From the NCBI RefSeq assembly GCF_000224145.3, contig NC_020168.2:2615171-2679170 (forward strand): 64,000 nt of DNA, read 5' to 3'. This DNA comes from Ciona intestinalis (lineage: Eukaryota; Chordata; Ascidiacea; Phlebobranchia; Cionidae). Position numbers and translations under genes: made by a program. The stretch's first letter is position 1, and every line of letters begins with the position of its first letter. The notes below the pieces were generated by a model. It made no database searches, was not told where the DNA came from, and saw nothing but the letters and a program-made list of their open reading frames with translations. Positions 1-12,300 of this stretch are shown one piece after another.

Positions 1-121
1 ATTAACAACGGTCCATTGAAGTCGTGATAATACGGTTTCAAATATTTTGCATCCTTTTTGTTTACTACCAAATGACGAGAAAATAGATTAAACGGTGTCC
101 CATTTCCCCCAACCCTACTGT
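1..121. mobile_element. M1 MITE, truncated by the window start
   Basis: Right part of the M1 element, from ATTAACAACGG to CCCTACTGTA. M1 consensus, read from the copies here: about 190 bp, ends TAGTAGGGTGGGGAAGATGG and its reverse complement, with CGGTCTATGGGAGTCGTGAG in the middle and CTTTGTTTACTACCAAATGG near the right end. Confidence 0.8.
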
Positions 122-233
122 ATTACATCATTTTCTTCGGTCTACCGGTGGCTTATTTGCTGCAAACAGTATGATTGTCCTGTTATTTAAGAATATATTG
201 GGTACTTAAATTAATAGCGGAGTTTTCATGCAG

Positions 234-1976
234 ATGGATTGTACAAAAACAAGCGACAACAAAATGACGTTTCTTCATATTCTTGCTCGTGCTGTGAGCT
301 CGAAGTTTCCCGAAGTTCTAAGCTTCGCTGATGAGTTACTTGACGTTAAAGCTGCATCACGAGGTGAGCATATGAACGACCACTTTACTTCCGAAACAAA
401 TTTAAGACTATTTAGAAAATGCTCAACCAAAGTTTCACTTTGGTCTGATTTTAAATTATTTAAAAACAGTCAAATCGTTAATATAAAAGTACCAATGTGT
501 CCATTCGTGTGATTTAGGTGAAAACCCAAACATACACAAAGCTTAAACACAGATTTTACCAGTATGTTACTAAAAACCCAAATTAATTAGGTCTTGTACC
601 CAAATGAAAGCGTTATTATGATCCTAATATATAGTAGTGTGGGGAAAGACGGGACAACTATAGCACACAATATTCACCTGGTCGTGTTTTAAACAATTAA
701 TAACGGTCTATGAGAGCCGTGAGGATACAGTTTTATAATTCTTTGACTGTTTTTTGTGTACTATCAAATGAGCAGAGAAAAAGGAATTAAAAGGTGTCCC
801 ATTTTACCCCACCCTTCTATATATATGCCAGACATTGCATACAACTTCAGAACCGGTTCCATACCACCGCATTACATTGTAATATATTTACCTTATAATT
901 TTAACTATCTCGTCCTACAGTTGTGTACCCGGTCGTCCTTGCTGATCTACAACAGATAAGGAAGAATTGGCTTCACATCCGGGATAATTTGCTCGAAACC
1001 GAATCCAAAAAGAAAGAAGATCGATTTAAGTAAGTCTCTTGCAACTGATGAATTTTTTTATGCGTGTTTTGGACTTGTATTTAAATTTTAACAAAAGTCA
1101 GGATTAAATATATATGGTAGGGTGGGGGTAAAAGGGACACCTTTTCACTCTATTTTTTCGTTTCATTTGGTAGTAAACAAAGAACATTCAAAGCATTATA
1201 AAACTTTATCTTTACGGCTTCCATGAACCGTTGTTATTTGCTTGAAACACGGACTGAATATTTAGATATCATGTGCTAAAGGTGTCCCATCTCCCCAACA
1301 GTACTATCTGTTTTTATGACATTTAGAAAAATATAAGCGTTGACGGGTGCAATAATTTTGGAGCAAAGTGATTTAATTTGCGTTTTGCGACCCAGAATCG
1401 CAATGGAGACTTGTCTGGTGCGTACAAATGGTTCCATCAAGCAGTTGGAGCAGCTACATCATGCAACCAGCAAGGAGTTTAATAAGGTTGCGCAATACTT
1501 CGGCGAAAATCCGAAAAATATAGGAATGCAACAGTTTTTCAACATTTTTGAGGAGTTTATTAGAAAATTTCAAGTAAGTTAGTTTTAAAAGTATACACCA
1601 TGCATGCTTTAAAGGCTGACGTAAAGTAAGCTATATTCTTAAACATAGTAGGGTGGGAGAAGATGGGACACCTTTTCAATCTCAATCTCAATTTCTTTTC
1701 TCGCCCCCTTTTGATGGTGAAAACAGAAATTTCAAAGAATTATAAAACTGTACGTTCACGACTCCCGTAGACCGTTGGTATTTGTTTAAAACACGATCCG
1801 TATATTTAGATATGGTGTGCTTACACGGTGTTCCATCTTATCCCACAGAACCATATATTGTTTATTTTATTATAACCCTTCTATGTATTAACAATCTTCC
1901 TACTCTTATTTTCTTGCTTTAGAAATCCAGTATGGAGATATCTAAACTTATCAAAAGCAAGCAAGCAAGTTCTTAA
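234..1976 (+). CDS. Formin, C-terminal end of FH2 domain (5' partial gene)
   Basis: Four exons are joined with consistent phases: 234-363, 921-1029, 1396-1573 and 1923-1976, ending in TAA. They give 156 residues. The first exon carries the FH2 stretch DNKMTFLHILARAV followed by FPEVLSFADEL. The third carries YFGENPKNIGMQQFFNIFEEF, very like the last helices of the FH2 actin-nucleating domain of FMNL/Dia-type formins, which nucleate and processively cap actin filaments. The upstream FH1 and most of FH2 lie outside the window. After FH2 there are only about 17 residues, rich in Lys and Ser, so no DAD autoregulatory segment is visible. A possible polyadenylation signal AATAAA lies near 2147. Family call is firm; the subclass is not. 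Confidence 0.85.
631..822. mobile_element. M1 MITE
   Basis: Full-length copy in a formin intron; left end TAGTAGTGTGGGGAAAGACG, right end near CACCCTTCTATA. Confidence 0.8.
1115..1307. mobile_element. M1 MITE (opposite orientation)
   Basis: Full-length copy in a formin intron, right end near CCCCAACAGTACTAT. The element is nearly palindromic, so orientation is judged from the central part. Confidence 0.8.
1645..1856. mobile_element. M1 MITE (opposite orientation)
   Basis: Full-length copy in the last formin intron; begins TAGTAGGGTGGGAGAAGATG. Confidence 0.8.
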
Positions 1977-2591
1977 ATAATATATGCAAATCAAAACATG
2001 AAAAACAATGCTGGTTTACCAAGTCGCCACTACAAGCCAAAGTCTAATTTCCGCAGAACCATGCTCGCTTTAAGAAATGGTTGCTTTTTTATTCCTGTTT
2101 GTATTGAACGCAAATGTTTAACTGACGTGCACTGTTCATGTTTAAATAAACGTAACAAACACAGAAATCAATTTATGTTGGCATTAGCGACACGCAATCT
2201 TATATAGGGCTATAGACAGCAGCAAATGTACTTTACAGCTTAATTGCCATAAACAATACATAAGTATATGCTATCACAGTAGTCTGGATTTGTGATAATA
2301 CATCCTTTTCAATTCTACATTGCTTGCAGAGGAAGTTAACTGTCTTTTTAATACTGTGCTGCAACTCGAAATCATTACTATTACTTCGAAATATAAAATT
2401 TCACAGAAGATGCCGTATGGTAATATTACTTCCGATTTGCGGCGCCGTGTATTGCTGTGTTGAGATTGGCACCAGCAATACCCTAAACAGTTGTAGTCTT
2501 TTCCATCAGTTAAACGGCGACCAAGTCAGTAAATGGAAATTTTGAAATTGAGCGCTCTCAGATTACTATTTAGTCAGATAATTTAAACAAA

Positions 2592-5500
2592 ATGCCGGAT
2601 GACAGGGGAAGGAAAGCCAGCAGTGTAGACCTCGATGAACACCAGCTGCTTCTTCCACCTGCAGAAGATTACGAATACCAGTAAGGTTCAAATAGTTGTA
2701 TGTTGTTTAATGGTGTTTATTTAACTAAAAAGCGATTTATACGAATGCCAGTTCCTTCTTGTATTTAGTAATGTATCGTTTTGTTTAGACTTCAACTGCG
2801 TTATTCGCTTCTCAAAACCAAAGTTAGTGGAGGCAGTTGCTCAAAACCAAACTTTATACCATCACTGCTTGTAAATTATATATCCTACTCAGAACAATGA
2901 TTTTAAACTACGTATGTAATTTAAGTTCCCGTCACGTTTGTCATAACTCCTGACGTTTACTTTGTTCACCTACCATAGTGTTCTATACCACAGCCTGTTA
3001 TGTAATTTCGGATACTTAATCTGGCTTGGAGCAGGACGCACATAATGTCCAAATATCCTGATCGTGTTCCAAACAATTAACAACGGTTTATGGCAGTCGT
3101 GAGGATACGATGTTTTAATTGTTTGACTGTTCTTTGTTACTATACCAAGTAGGAAAACAAAATTGAATGTACAGGTGTCCCATCTTACCCCACCCTACTA
3201 TATGACCTTACAGATCGCTATTCTACAGACACGAAGCTGTATTTGTAAGCCCGAAAGAAACCAAACTGTACAAACGACGATGGGCGTTTTTGATACTCTT
3301 AGCTTCAGCATTCTTGCTTAACGGATTTCAAAACATTCAATATTCCGGACTTCAAAGTAATGTGGCCGTCTATTACCAGGTAAGCTATATACTGTTACAA
3401 TGCTGTGGTTTTTATACACACAAACACATATACCGTAGGGTGGAAAAATGGAACATTTTTAACTTTTTTTCTCGTCCCATTTTGTGGTAAACAAAGTACA
3501 TTAAAAAAAAATAGAAAACGTATTTTTACGACTCTCATAGACCGTTGATAATTGTTTAAAACACGATGAGAATACTTGGATATTATGTGCTAAATGTGTC
3601 CCATCTTTCCCCACCCTGCTATATACCTCATTTCATGTTTTACAGGTCTCAGCGCAAGTATTCGATTTGCTCACACAAATGTACTACTTCGCCTTTGTGG
3701 TTTGCTTCCTACCAGCAACGTGGGTGATGAAGAACATCGGTTTGCGGTGGATTGCAATATCAGCTACAGGTTTAACTTGACCGTAGGTTATCATTTACAC
3801 AACTCATTCTGAATACACGCGATTGCATATTCTCTTACAGTTGCGATGTTAACTGGTGAAGGATTTTGTTTTTTATCTGCTTCTCGGAGAAGCTTCTTCT
3901 GGGCAGCAGTAGTTGGACAGCTGTTTAACGGAGTCGCACAGGTTTGGTTTATTATGTACACTAAATACGGGGAGGGGGGAGATGGGACACCTTTTACTTC
4001 TACTTTCTCGTCCCATTTGGTAGTAAACAAAGAACATTCAAAGAATCATAAAACGATATCCTCATGACTCCCATACACCGTTGTTAATTGTTTAAAACAC
4101 AATTAGGATATTTGGATATTATGTGCTAAAGGCGTCCCATCTTCCCCCACTTCACTATATGATGTTACTTCAATAAAACTAATGCACATTCATAAAGGTT
4201 TTCCTGATGTCCGTACCTATTTTATTTTCGGTGACTTGGTTCGAGCCAAAGATGGCCGCCACTGCCAGTTCAATCCTCTTGCTTTGTTTCCAGGTTTGTT
4301 TAACATACGACCGGACATGACCGAAACAATTATTTCCTCTTGGCTAATACTCGTTTCGTGGGAATTTACTTATAAGGAACAGTATATTCCATAATATAGG
4401 GTTTAACGTTAAAAGCGGCGAAGATAAATGTGATTGCTATATAGCAGTATACACCTTATAAGGTGAAACTGTTTTGAATATTGTCTCCTAATACAAGGTG
4501 TATAGGTCTAGTACTGTGGGGTAAGACGAGACACCCTTATCACATAATATCCGAATATCTTGATCTTGTTTTAACAATTAACAACGGTCTATGAGACAAC
4601 GGTTTATGAGATTAAATAGGCAATGGTCAGATGCTCTTTGTTTACTACTAAATAAAACGTGAAAATATAATAAAAATGTGTCACCTTCCCCCACCCTACT
4701 ATATATATATATATACATTTTTAAAATGCTATATTAGATCTGAAATTGTTAACATTTATTAAATTATCAACGTTTTTTATTTCAACAAGCCGTGTTACAA
4801 TGTGACATATTTTTAATATTTCAGCTGGGGAACGGGCTGGCGCTCGTATTGCCTCCAATTGCCGTACCACACTCGTCCAATATGGACTTCGTAGGACAAC
4901 GAATGAACTTTCTGTTTTGCGGGACAACAATATTTTCGTGTATTCTCGTTCTGCTGATATTACTTGGTAATTAGATTTAAAACTCATTTAAAATAGCATA
5001 TCAACAACAAATCAAAATTTGTATATAGATATAGAAATGGTCGCACGGCCGACTTTTTTGCTCTAACGGTTCCGGTTTCACACGGTGATTTTTCCGTTCT
5101 GTTTATTTGAAACCAGGCGATACCTTTAGGTCACACTTGAACTCTATATATATCTATATACCTATTTTTGATATTTGGTTGGTGTGAAGTGTAAATATAG
5201 TAAGATTTTGCGTAGGCTATATATATTTCTATCTCGCCTGTGCCTTAATTTAAAGGGCCTGTTGATTTTTAAAAATAGTTCCATACATTACTTTATTACA
5301 CCAGTATAATGTATTTGGAGTAACCATAACGTACTAATTATTGAAATAAAAACAAACCATTCAAGTGGGGCAAGTTCGGACCATAAATTGAGAGATAATA
5401 TAATGATGATATTCTGCAACGTATGGATAACTTACCGAAATTAAGAAGAATTTTTCCCACCTAAACTTTATATACAATTGTTTAAAATTTACCCCTGTCG

Positions 5501-7913
5501 ATGTACATTTCCCAAGAGATTTTTAAAAGATGTTCCAATTTGCCCCGCGTACCATCCTTTTCAATTGTACTATTTATTTAGGATACCTATTAAGACTATA
5601 GGCGGGAATGATAAACAAATGGATTTGTTTGAGAGTTTTACATAGTTTAATTAAACCATTTAATGAATTTCCTATAAATTTAATGTCTTAAATTTGATCG
5701 AAACTGTACCCACCCACAGTATTCCCTGAGAGGCCACCCCTCCCACCAAGCCAATCACAAGCTGCTGTCATCAACAGAGACGAAGAAATGTCTTACTTGG
5801 ACGATTTAAAAATACTGATGAAAAACTGTGAATTTATTAAAATTGTATTTTGCTTTGGTGAGATAATGTTTACTTTGGTCGACACAAACTATCGCAGCTT
5901 TATTTATTTCCTTTTTTATTCTCACAGGTTTAAACAGCGGTGCTTTCAACGCTATCACAACGTTTGTTGGACCTGACATAATAAAAAGCCACCCGGTAAG
6001 AGTACGTATATATACGTGTAACCGAATTTTAATAACACGACAAAGACACCATGTACTGTGTAACCATAGTATACTGAAGTGGTGTAACGTTTCTTATTTG
6101 TAATCTGTCGCCTTGGAAACCTATAGCTCCCAAATTAATTAAGTTAGTGAATTCCGTCTGACTGACTCACGTATCACGCACTATATATTACTGCAGGCAA
6201 CTTTACTGCTTGTAACGTTTTAAACGTTTTTTCCATAATCATTCAATATTGTTAAGATTAGCCAATGGTCAACCAAACCTGCTATTTATACACGTTTTGT
6301 TTTGCAGAGTGTATCTGCAGCAACTGCGGGCGAAATTGGTTCAAGTATGATATTTGTTGGTGCCGTTGGAATGATTGCATCCGGTTTTATTCTAGATCGA
6401 ACGAAAACATTTTTGTAAATATATGCTCGGTTCAGATGACTCGACCTCACATTTTCTAGTATTTTTTTTTCTTTCTTTACTGCCAGATTGGGCGAAAATA
6501 AACAACAAAAATAAGTCCTTTCTTACCCCACCTTGCTATTCGAAAACTGTCATTTAAATATCTCGGCAATCCTCTTTTTACCTAAGTTTATATATTTTTA
6601 AATGTAATTAAGGGTTGTGGGTGTGATCGAAACCTTATGCTGCTTTCTTTCTTCTGTATTCTTTGCAATCGCCATCAACTGTTGGAGAACTTGGACTCTA
6701 TGGCTGATAACTGCTTTTTTAGGGTGAGTACTTAAGTCATGTAATTAAGGCTATGAAAGAATAATCACGCTTTCGACTGTAATGCAAAGGGCAATACAGT
6801 TAAAGAATGAATATAACTTGTTTTATTCCCGCGTCGCCTTACATACGTGGTAGCTTATAAAAGAGCGCATAAGGTCCCTGTCCAAGAGCAATAGTTGCAT
6901 TTATTAATATATTTATTTTATAACAAGATACTTCTTTTCGTCCTTCACCAACACCGGGTCCCAGATTTCTGCCGAGCTTACCTATCCTGTATCAGAAAGC
7001 CACAGTACTAGTATTATCATGGCAGCTGCATCGGTATAGTACACCATTAATACTTCTTTTCATGATAACCGCTAAACTGTATATAACGCGACACCTTTAG
7101 CAAATAATATCCAAATCGTGTTTTGAACAACTCACAACAGTCTGTTTGAGTCTTGGTGATGCTTTTTTGTAATTCTTTGAACGTTCTTTGTTTATTACCT
7201 AATGGGACAAAAAAAATGAAAAGGCGTCCCATCTTCTCCCACCCTAATATAGATTGTGGGTTGGTAAGGTAGTCCATGTTTTCACTATATTTTAGTATCC
7301 CGGGTAAAAGAAAACATATATAGTACTGTGGGGGAGGATGGGACACCTTTAGCACATAAAATCCAAGTATCCTGATCGTGTTTTAAATAATTAACAAGGG
7401 TCTATGGGAGTCGTGAGGATACGGCTTTTTAATTCTTTGAATGTTCTTTGTTTACTACCAAATGGGACGAGAAAATAGAATGAAAAGGTGTCCCATCTTC
7501 CCCCACCCCACTATATAGTAGAGTGGGTTCATTTGTAACATACCCCACGAGATGTGGTTTTTTATTAGGTGCTAACCGTATTCATTTTACCAACAATACT
7601 AAATATGCATTCTCTGTTATTCCGATATTGTGATAGTTCTGCTCGTGTTCATTCAAGTTCTTTTTAAATTACAGGCTTTCAGCATGATCTTGATTGCAAT
7701 AATGCGACAAATTTTGAAACACATTTCGTTACTTGGGTCAAACATATTTTTTTCTTGTGTACTTTTCATCGCATTCGTTTTAATGGGTAAGTCAATGTAT
7801 ACACATGTTAATGAACCACACAGGACACATTTTAACATTTCTTTTTACCAGTTACAGTAAACGGTGAAATGAAGAGAACTGCAGCTGAGAGAAAGCAATC
7901 AAATAATCAGTAG
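2592..7913 (+). CDS. SLC49/FLVCR-like major facilitator transporter, complete, 13 exons
   Basis: Exons: 2592-2680, 3214-3379, 3646-3769, 3841-3941, 4198-4293, 4825-4966, 5720-5857, 5928-5995, 6308-6414, 6613-6723, 6928-7033, 7675-7786, 7852-7913 (TAG). All phases agree and give 473 residues, close to the usual size of the family. The protein begins with a hydrophilic tail, then KRRWAFLILLASAFLLNGFQ (TM1), and shows further FLVCR-like motifs: NIQYSGL, VGQLFNGVAQ, LFQLGNGLALVLPP, FPERPPLPPSQSQ, FGLNSGAFNA and FILDRTKTF. FLVCR1/2 export or import choline, ethanolamine or haem-related ligands across plasma or mitochondrial membranes. The motif QWIQY of vertebrate FLVCRs reads QNIQY here, so substrate may differ; MFSD7 or DIRC2 relatives are the alternative. 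AATAAA follows the stop at about 7920. Several M1 elements sit in its introns. Confidence 0.85.
3035..3203. mobile_element. M1 MITE, left end eroded
   Basis: Copy in transporter intron 1; the right end CCCCACCCTACTATA is 10 nt from the next exon, so the element supplies sequence just upstream of that acceptor. Confidence 0.75.
3432..3624. mobile_element. M1 MITE (opposite orientation)
   Basis: Full-length copy in transporter intron 2, ending CCCCACCCTGCTATA 21 nt before the exon at 3646. Confidence 0.75.
3963..4159. mobile_element. M1 MITE (opposite orientation)
   Basis: Full-length copy filling most of transporter intron 4. Confidence 0.8.
4508..4704. mobile_element. M1 MITE
   Basis: Full-length copy in transporter intron 5, ends CTAGTACTGTGGGG and CCCCCACCCTACTATA. 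Confidence 0.8.
7085..7252. mobile_element. M1 MITE, left end missing
   Basis: Begins at the internal GACACCTTTAGC motif; right end CCCACCCTAATATA. Transporter intron 11. Confidence 0.75.
7319..7516. mobile_element. M1 MITE
   Basis: Full-length copy 67 bp from the previous one in the same intron; close to the consensus. Confidence 0.85.
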
Positions 7914-8097
7914 TTTTGCAAATAAAAAATATTTTTACAGAAATTGGTGCAGGAGTCCGTGTATAAACTATGTATGTACGGTCAGTGGTGTTAGCGTTCG
8001 TTTTTATAATGTAAGATTGCAAGGTATCTTCCTCATATTTGCTATAGGTAGTTGTCGGACTCCGTATATAAACATTTATATACGGACTCTGTTAGTT

Positions 8098-8308
8098 GTT
8101 ACATGGTAACTCGTAAGCTGGCACGAGGTGTTAAACCCGTGTGACGACGACTGTCGTTTTCCGTCCACGCGAAGATAAAGTAAGTTACATTCATTCATTC
8201 ATTCATTCATTCATTCATTCATTCATTCATTCATTCATTCATTCATTCATTCATTCATTCATTCATTCATTCATTCATTCATTCATTCATTCATTCATTC
8301 ATTCATTC
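8098..8308 (+). mobile_element. S1 SINE 3' fragment with long ATTC tail
   Basis: Contains the S1 3' motif (TGGTAACTCGTAAGCTGGCA, GAGGTGTTAAACCCGTG, ACGACTGTCGTTTTCC, AAAGTAAGTTAC) and then 30 uninterrupted ATTC units at 8189-8308. The open frame reading through it (HSFIHSF repeats) is not a gene. Confidence 0.85.
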
Positions 8309-8555
8309 AGAAGCATAGATAGAGTTTAAAACCAATTTCGGAGAAAAGCATGTTTGTATGTTAGAGTGCGATTTCTATGTTGCACGCTTGAGTAGGAATG
8401 AATAAAAACAAAAGAGGGAAATTTGATTTCGCTTCTAGCTTTAAGATTCGTAAATTCATTTTGGCATTCTGTTATGATAGGTTGATAAATATTTGTTGCG
8501 CCCATTGACGAATATTATTATATTGCTGCTAAATTATCTGCTTTCGTACACCATG

Positions 8556-8787
8556 TGCAAAAAAATGATTTTAAGTTGTTTTCAGTTTTACTTAATGTTG
8601 TATTTAAAAGTTAAACAGCTTTAGTCATTAACATTTATATCATCGGTGCCTTTTCACGTTTTCTTGTCGTGTATTTTCCTAGCAGCCAAACTCGGTAATC
8701 CTTTAGCTGGCGTCTTTCTATCATCGTCAATTTAAATACAACATTAAGTAAAACTGAAAACAACTTAAAATAATTTTAACTTGCACT
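8556..8787. mobile_element. Foldback element with perfect 41 bp inverted repeat
   Basis: Bases 8568-8608 and 8731-8771 are exact reverse complements (41 of 41), separated by 122 bp. The pairing continues imperfectly outward to GTGCAA at both ends. This is the structure of a small foldback MITE; a hairpin transcript is the alternative. It lies in the intergenic stretch between the transporter and the long gene. Confidence 0.75.
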
Positions 8788-9303
8788 TTTGTTTTATATG
8801 CGAACGCCTAAGGATTAAAGCCCATGCAAAATCAGCCAGTGAGCCAGATTCGTTATATTTTTGAACATAAATTTTATTTCTATAGGCCTATCCCCTAAAA
8901 TGGGCAACAAGCCAACATCAGCATATTATATACTGTCAAATACTGATTATGGTAAAGCATATTGTGCTTTATACAGCATGCATTAATTTACAATGCATGA
9001 TAATGACACAAGAAAACATTGGGTTCTTATTTGTATCATATGATATGTTTAACCTTTAGTATTCCCCTCAACCCCTGTGCTTTTAATACCATATAATAGA
9101 GTTGAGATGTTGTTTATTTTATACATGATACCTTAACATCATTTAATAGGCTTAAAGTAAATTTGTCAGTGATGAACATTGATTTCAACATTTATTTATT
9201 TTCTTTTGAAGCTGTTATGTCTTAAAATGAACGATTACTTGATACGATTACTTGATTTTGTCTTTCAAACATTGCCGCAACCATATTGTGCTGTGGAGTA
9301 AAA

Positions 9304-12300
9304 ATGGATCATCATTCGTTAAGTGGTCGGGCGGTAGGATCGCGCAAATGGGAGATGCAGCAACTCATGCAAGAGTTCCAGGGTTTGTATACTGAGAAGC
9401 TGCATAGGTTGGATGAAAGTGCTGCAGCTGAGACTGAAGAAATAATAAAGGTATTGTAATAGCTGTGTAATTAATAGGCGTGGTAATTCCAATTGTTATC
9501 ACCGAGTTGTAAGGTTTAATTTTATGCTAGGGTTTGCTATGGGCCATCTATGTCCCATAAATTCGGCAATCTTTTAGCTAATGACTAGTAAAATTTTTGG
9601 TCTAAAAATGTTCTGTAGGTCTCACTGATAGCACTGTCTGTTTTTTTTTGAAAAAAACTGGGGCGTTTGTGTCGAACATAAACTTTAAAAATGCACAAAA
9701 ATGTGGCGCGTCACCATGTTTTCGTAATGAAGCAAACAAAGTTTGATTATTTTGTCATAGAATAAGTATTACTACATTTGATTTTTATGTAACAGATTAC
9801 GTAATTTGTTAGGGGTTAGGAGTAAAGGAAAGTGGTTAGAGTTTTTACCAGAATAAAACAGTTCAAAAAAGGATTACAACCTGCCAGAATCTATCTAACA
9901 TATCACTATTGTAAGGTAATAAATCATTAATCTTACGCAAGCCCGGCGAATTAGGGTGACGAAGCCTGTTTTTAAATACTTTCAAGTTTTATTTTCGACA
10001 CAAACGCCCGACTTTTTCCTAAAAAAAAATTAGTCAGTTGGTATAAGTGAGTTCTAGTAAAAACTTTGAAACCAAAACTTTCACTGCTCACCAGCTAAAA
10101 TGCTGTCCATAAGTTCCATCTGCGTCATATAAACTCTGGGTGGAAAAACTAAAGTGTTTTGTCCAAGTTTGCCTAATGTAGCAAAGATGCTACCAGTTAT
10201 CTTATCACAAACCCCAACTATTGTATTTATGGCAAATTATTGGTATATTGACATATTGATCACTGTGTAGCTGAATGTCAATTATTTATTACTTAAACAA
10301 AATATCATGGTTTTGTTTATAAAAGAATACTTTCTAATCTAATGTATTTACATAGGTGGGACATAAATGTTTGAGTTGTTTTGTTTTTTTGCAAAGCTGG
10401 TTGGTTCCCCTGCTTAAATTCAATTTTAATTACATATTAAGTTAAATTTGATTCATATTCCACATGTTTACTTGACAATTTTGTAACAATGTAATAAATA
10501 ATGTTGGGTGCTTAACATAATTGAAGTGGTTTTATAAAGCGGCTCTTCAGTTACAAGTACCTACTTAATTATTTGTTTGTTTAGAGTAGAGCAGTGCTGT
10601 GTAAATTAGCGTTATTATCCACTTGACGCGTTTGGATTGTGTAGTAATATTCAAGATAAATTATGACGGCTTTTCATGTAGATGAAGTTGCGTATCATGC
10701 GTTCATACGTCGCTGACTTGTCAGAGCAGAACGAGGTACTCGCGCAAACTATTGAGGATATTGAGAATGAAGCAAATCATAGGTGAGAATTTTATATAGT
10801 TAATGGTTTGAAAACATGTATCATAACTAACAGTTTAATTTTAATATTCCATATTTATAGTTGAATTATGGTGGTTATGTTTAACATTTTTTTGTGTAGT
10901 TTCCTTTTTTTCATTATTGTACCTAAAATTGTAAACCTTTTATGAGGGGTATAAGTGCCGAAGTCCAAAGGGGCTACACTTTTTTATGGTATATGTTAAA
11001 GTAATATTAGGTAATCATTTTTTATTAGTTTTTTTTTATACAAAAACTATGTTATAGTTGTTTTGATTAAACTTTGCACAAAATCTTCTTCCAATTACCT
11101 AATTTTCCCCATTCCTGTATAAAGAGTAAGAGAGTTAGAGCGAAGAATGTCGTCTTACCTCGATGATCGGAATCAAGTTGTGTTTAAGATTGAATCATTG
11201 GAAGGAGAAATTGATTTGTTGAAGCAAGAAAATAAACGACTGCATGAAAAAAATGATGTAAGTAAAAAAAACCTTTTGTGCCTAGTTTTTGTGAAGCTGA
11301 AAAAGTTTATTCGAATGTAAGGTGAAGCTTAGGGACGGTATTGTATTTGTATATATCTTTTGGCAAAATAATATTCATATTATTATTTTTGATTTTTTTT
11401 CGGCTATTCTGGTTACTCGACAGATGTGTATGGACTTAGATATTATTTTATTTTAGGAACTACAATACAAGAAATCAAACAGTGTCAAAATTGACCCGAA
11501 GAATGCACACAAAGACATTGTCAGTTTAGCAAAGTTGATTCAAACTGCACGTAACACTGGAAAGTGGAAGGTGGGGAAAGAAATGATAATTGTTGAGTTT
11601 AAAGTTTGTAATTTTCTTTATATTTTCTTATTTTTTAGTTCGATTCAATAAATCTCATTTCAACTTCACTTCAAGATCTTTTCGGGGATCTACACCAACC
11701 AGAGTGAGTGTAAAAAATACAATATTTTATGTAGCTAATAAATAATTGTGTATCTAGACCCGATTATTGGTACATTTTTTTCTTTATTTAAACAAAATCA
11801 ATTTCATGTACCTGAAAATGAAACAAAACTACATTGTCTACAAATCCGTGTTACTTTTATTCAATGATTATAACCCATGTAGCCTACACATCTAAACAAA
11901 GAGCATGACACTCACTTATCTTGTCCAACAAGTTTTCAAATTGGTGCCACCAGCCCATAGCTCCTCCCTATTGGTCGATTACTTTGATTCGATTGGTTGA
12001 GTAAACAAGTCTAATCCTCACACAATCAGTCAGCAAACAAAAGCTTCCACATTCCCTATTATCAGTGTTGCCTAGCCACAAAATTTATTTCCAGTGTTGC
12101 CAAGTTGAGATCTAAAAATTTAAAACTAAGAATATTAATTAAAATATTTGAAATTTAAATTTATTTTAAAAAAAACTTAAAAAGTGGTAATTCCATATTC
12201 AACATAGGTTTTACTAATACAGGTATTTGTAGTTCCCAGATTTTTCAGTCCAAATTTAGTATAAGCTGTATTACAATGTATATTATGATTACCCAACCAA

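Noticed and set aside
8141..8329. Open frame with HSFI repeats
   Set aside because: It is a translation of the (ATTC)30 microsatellite after a SINE tail.
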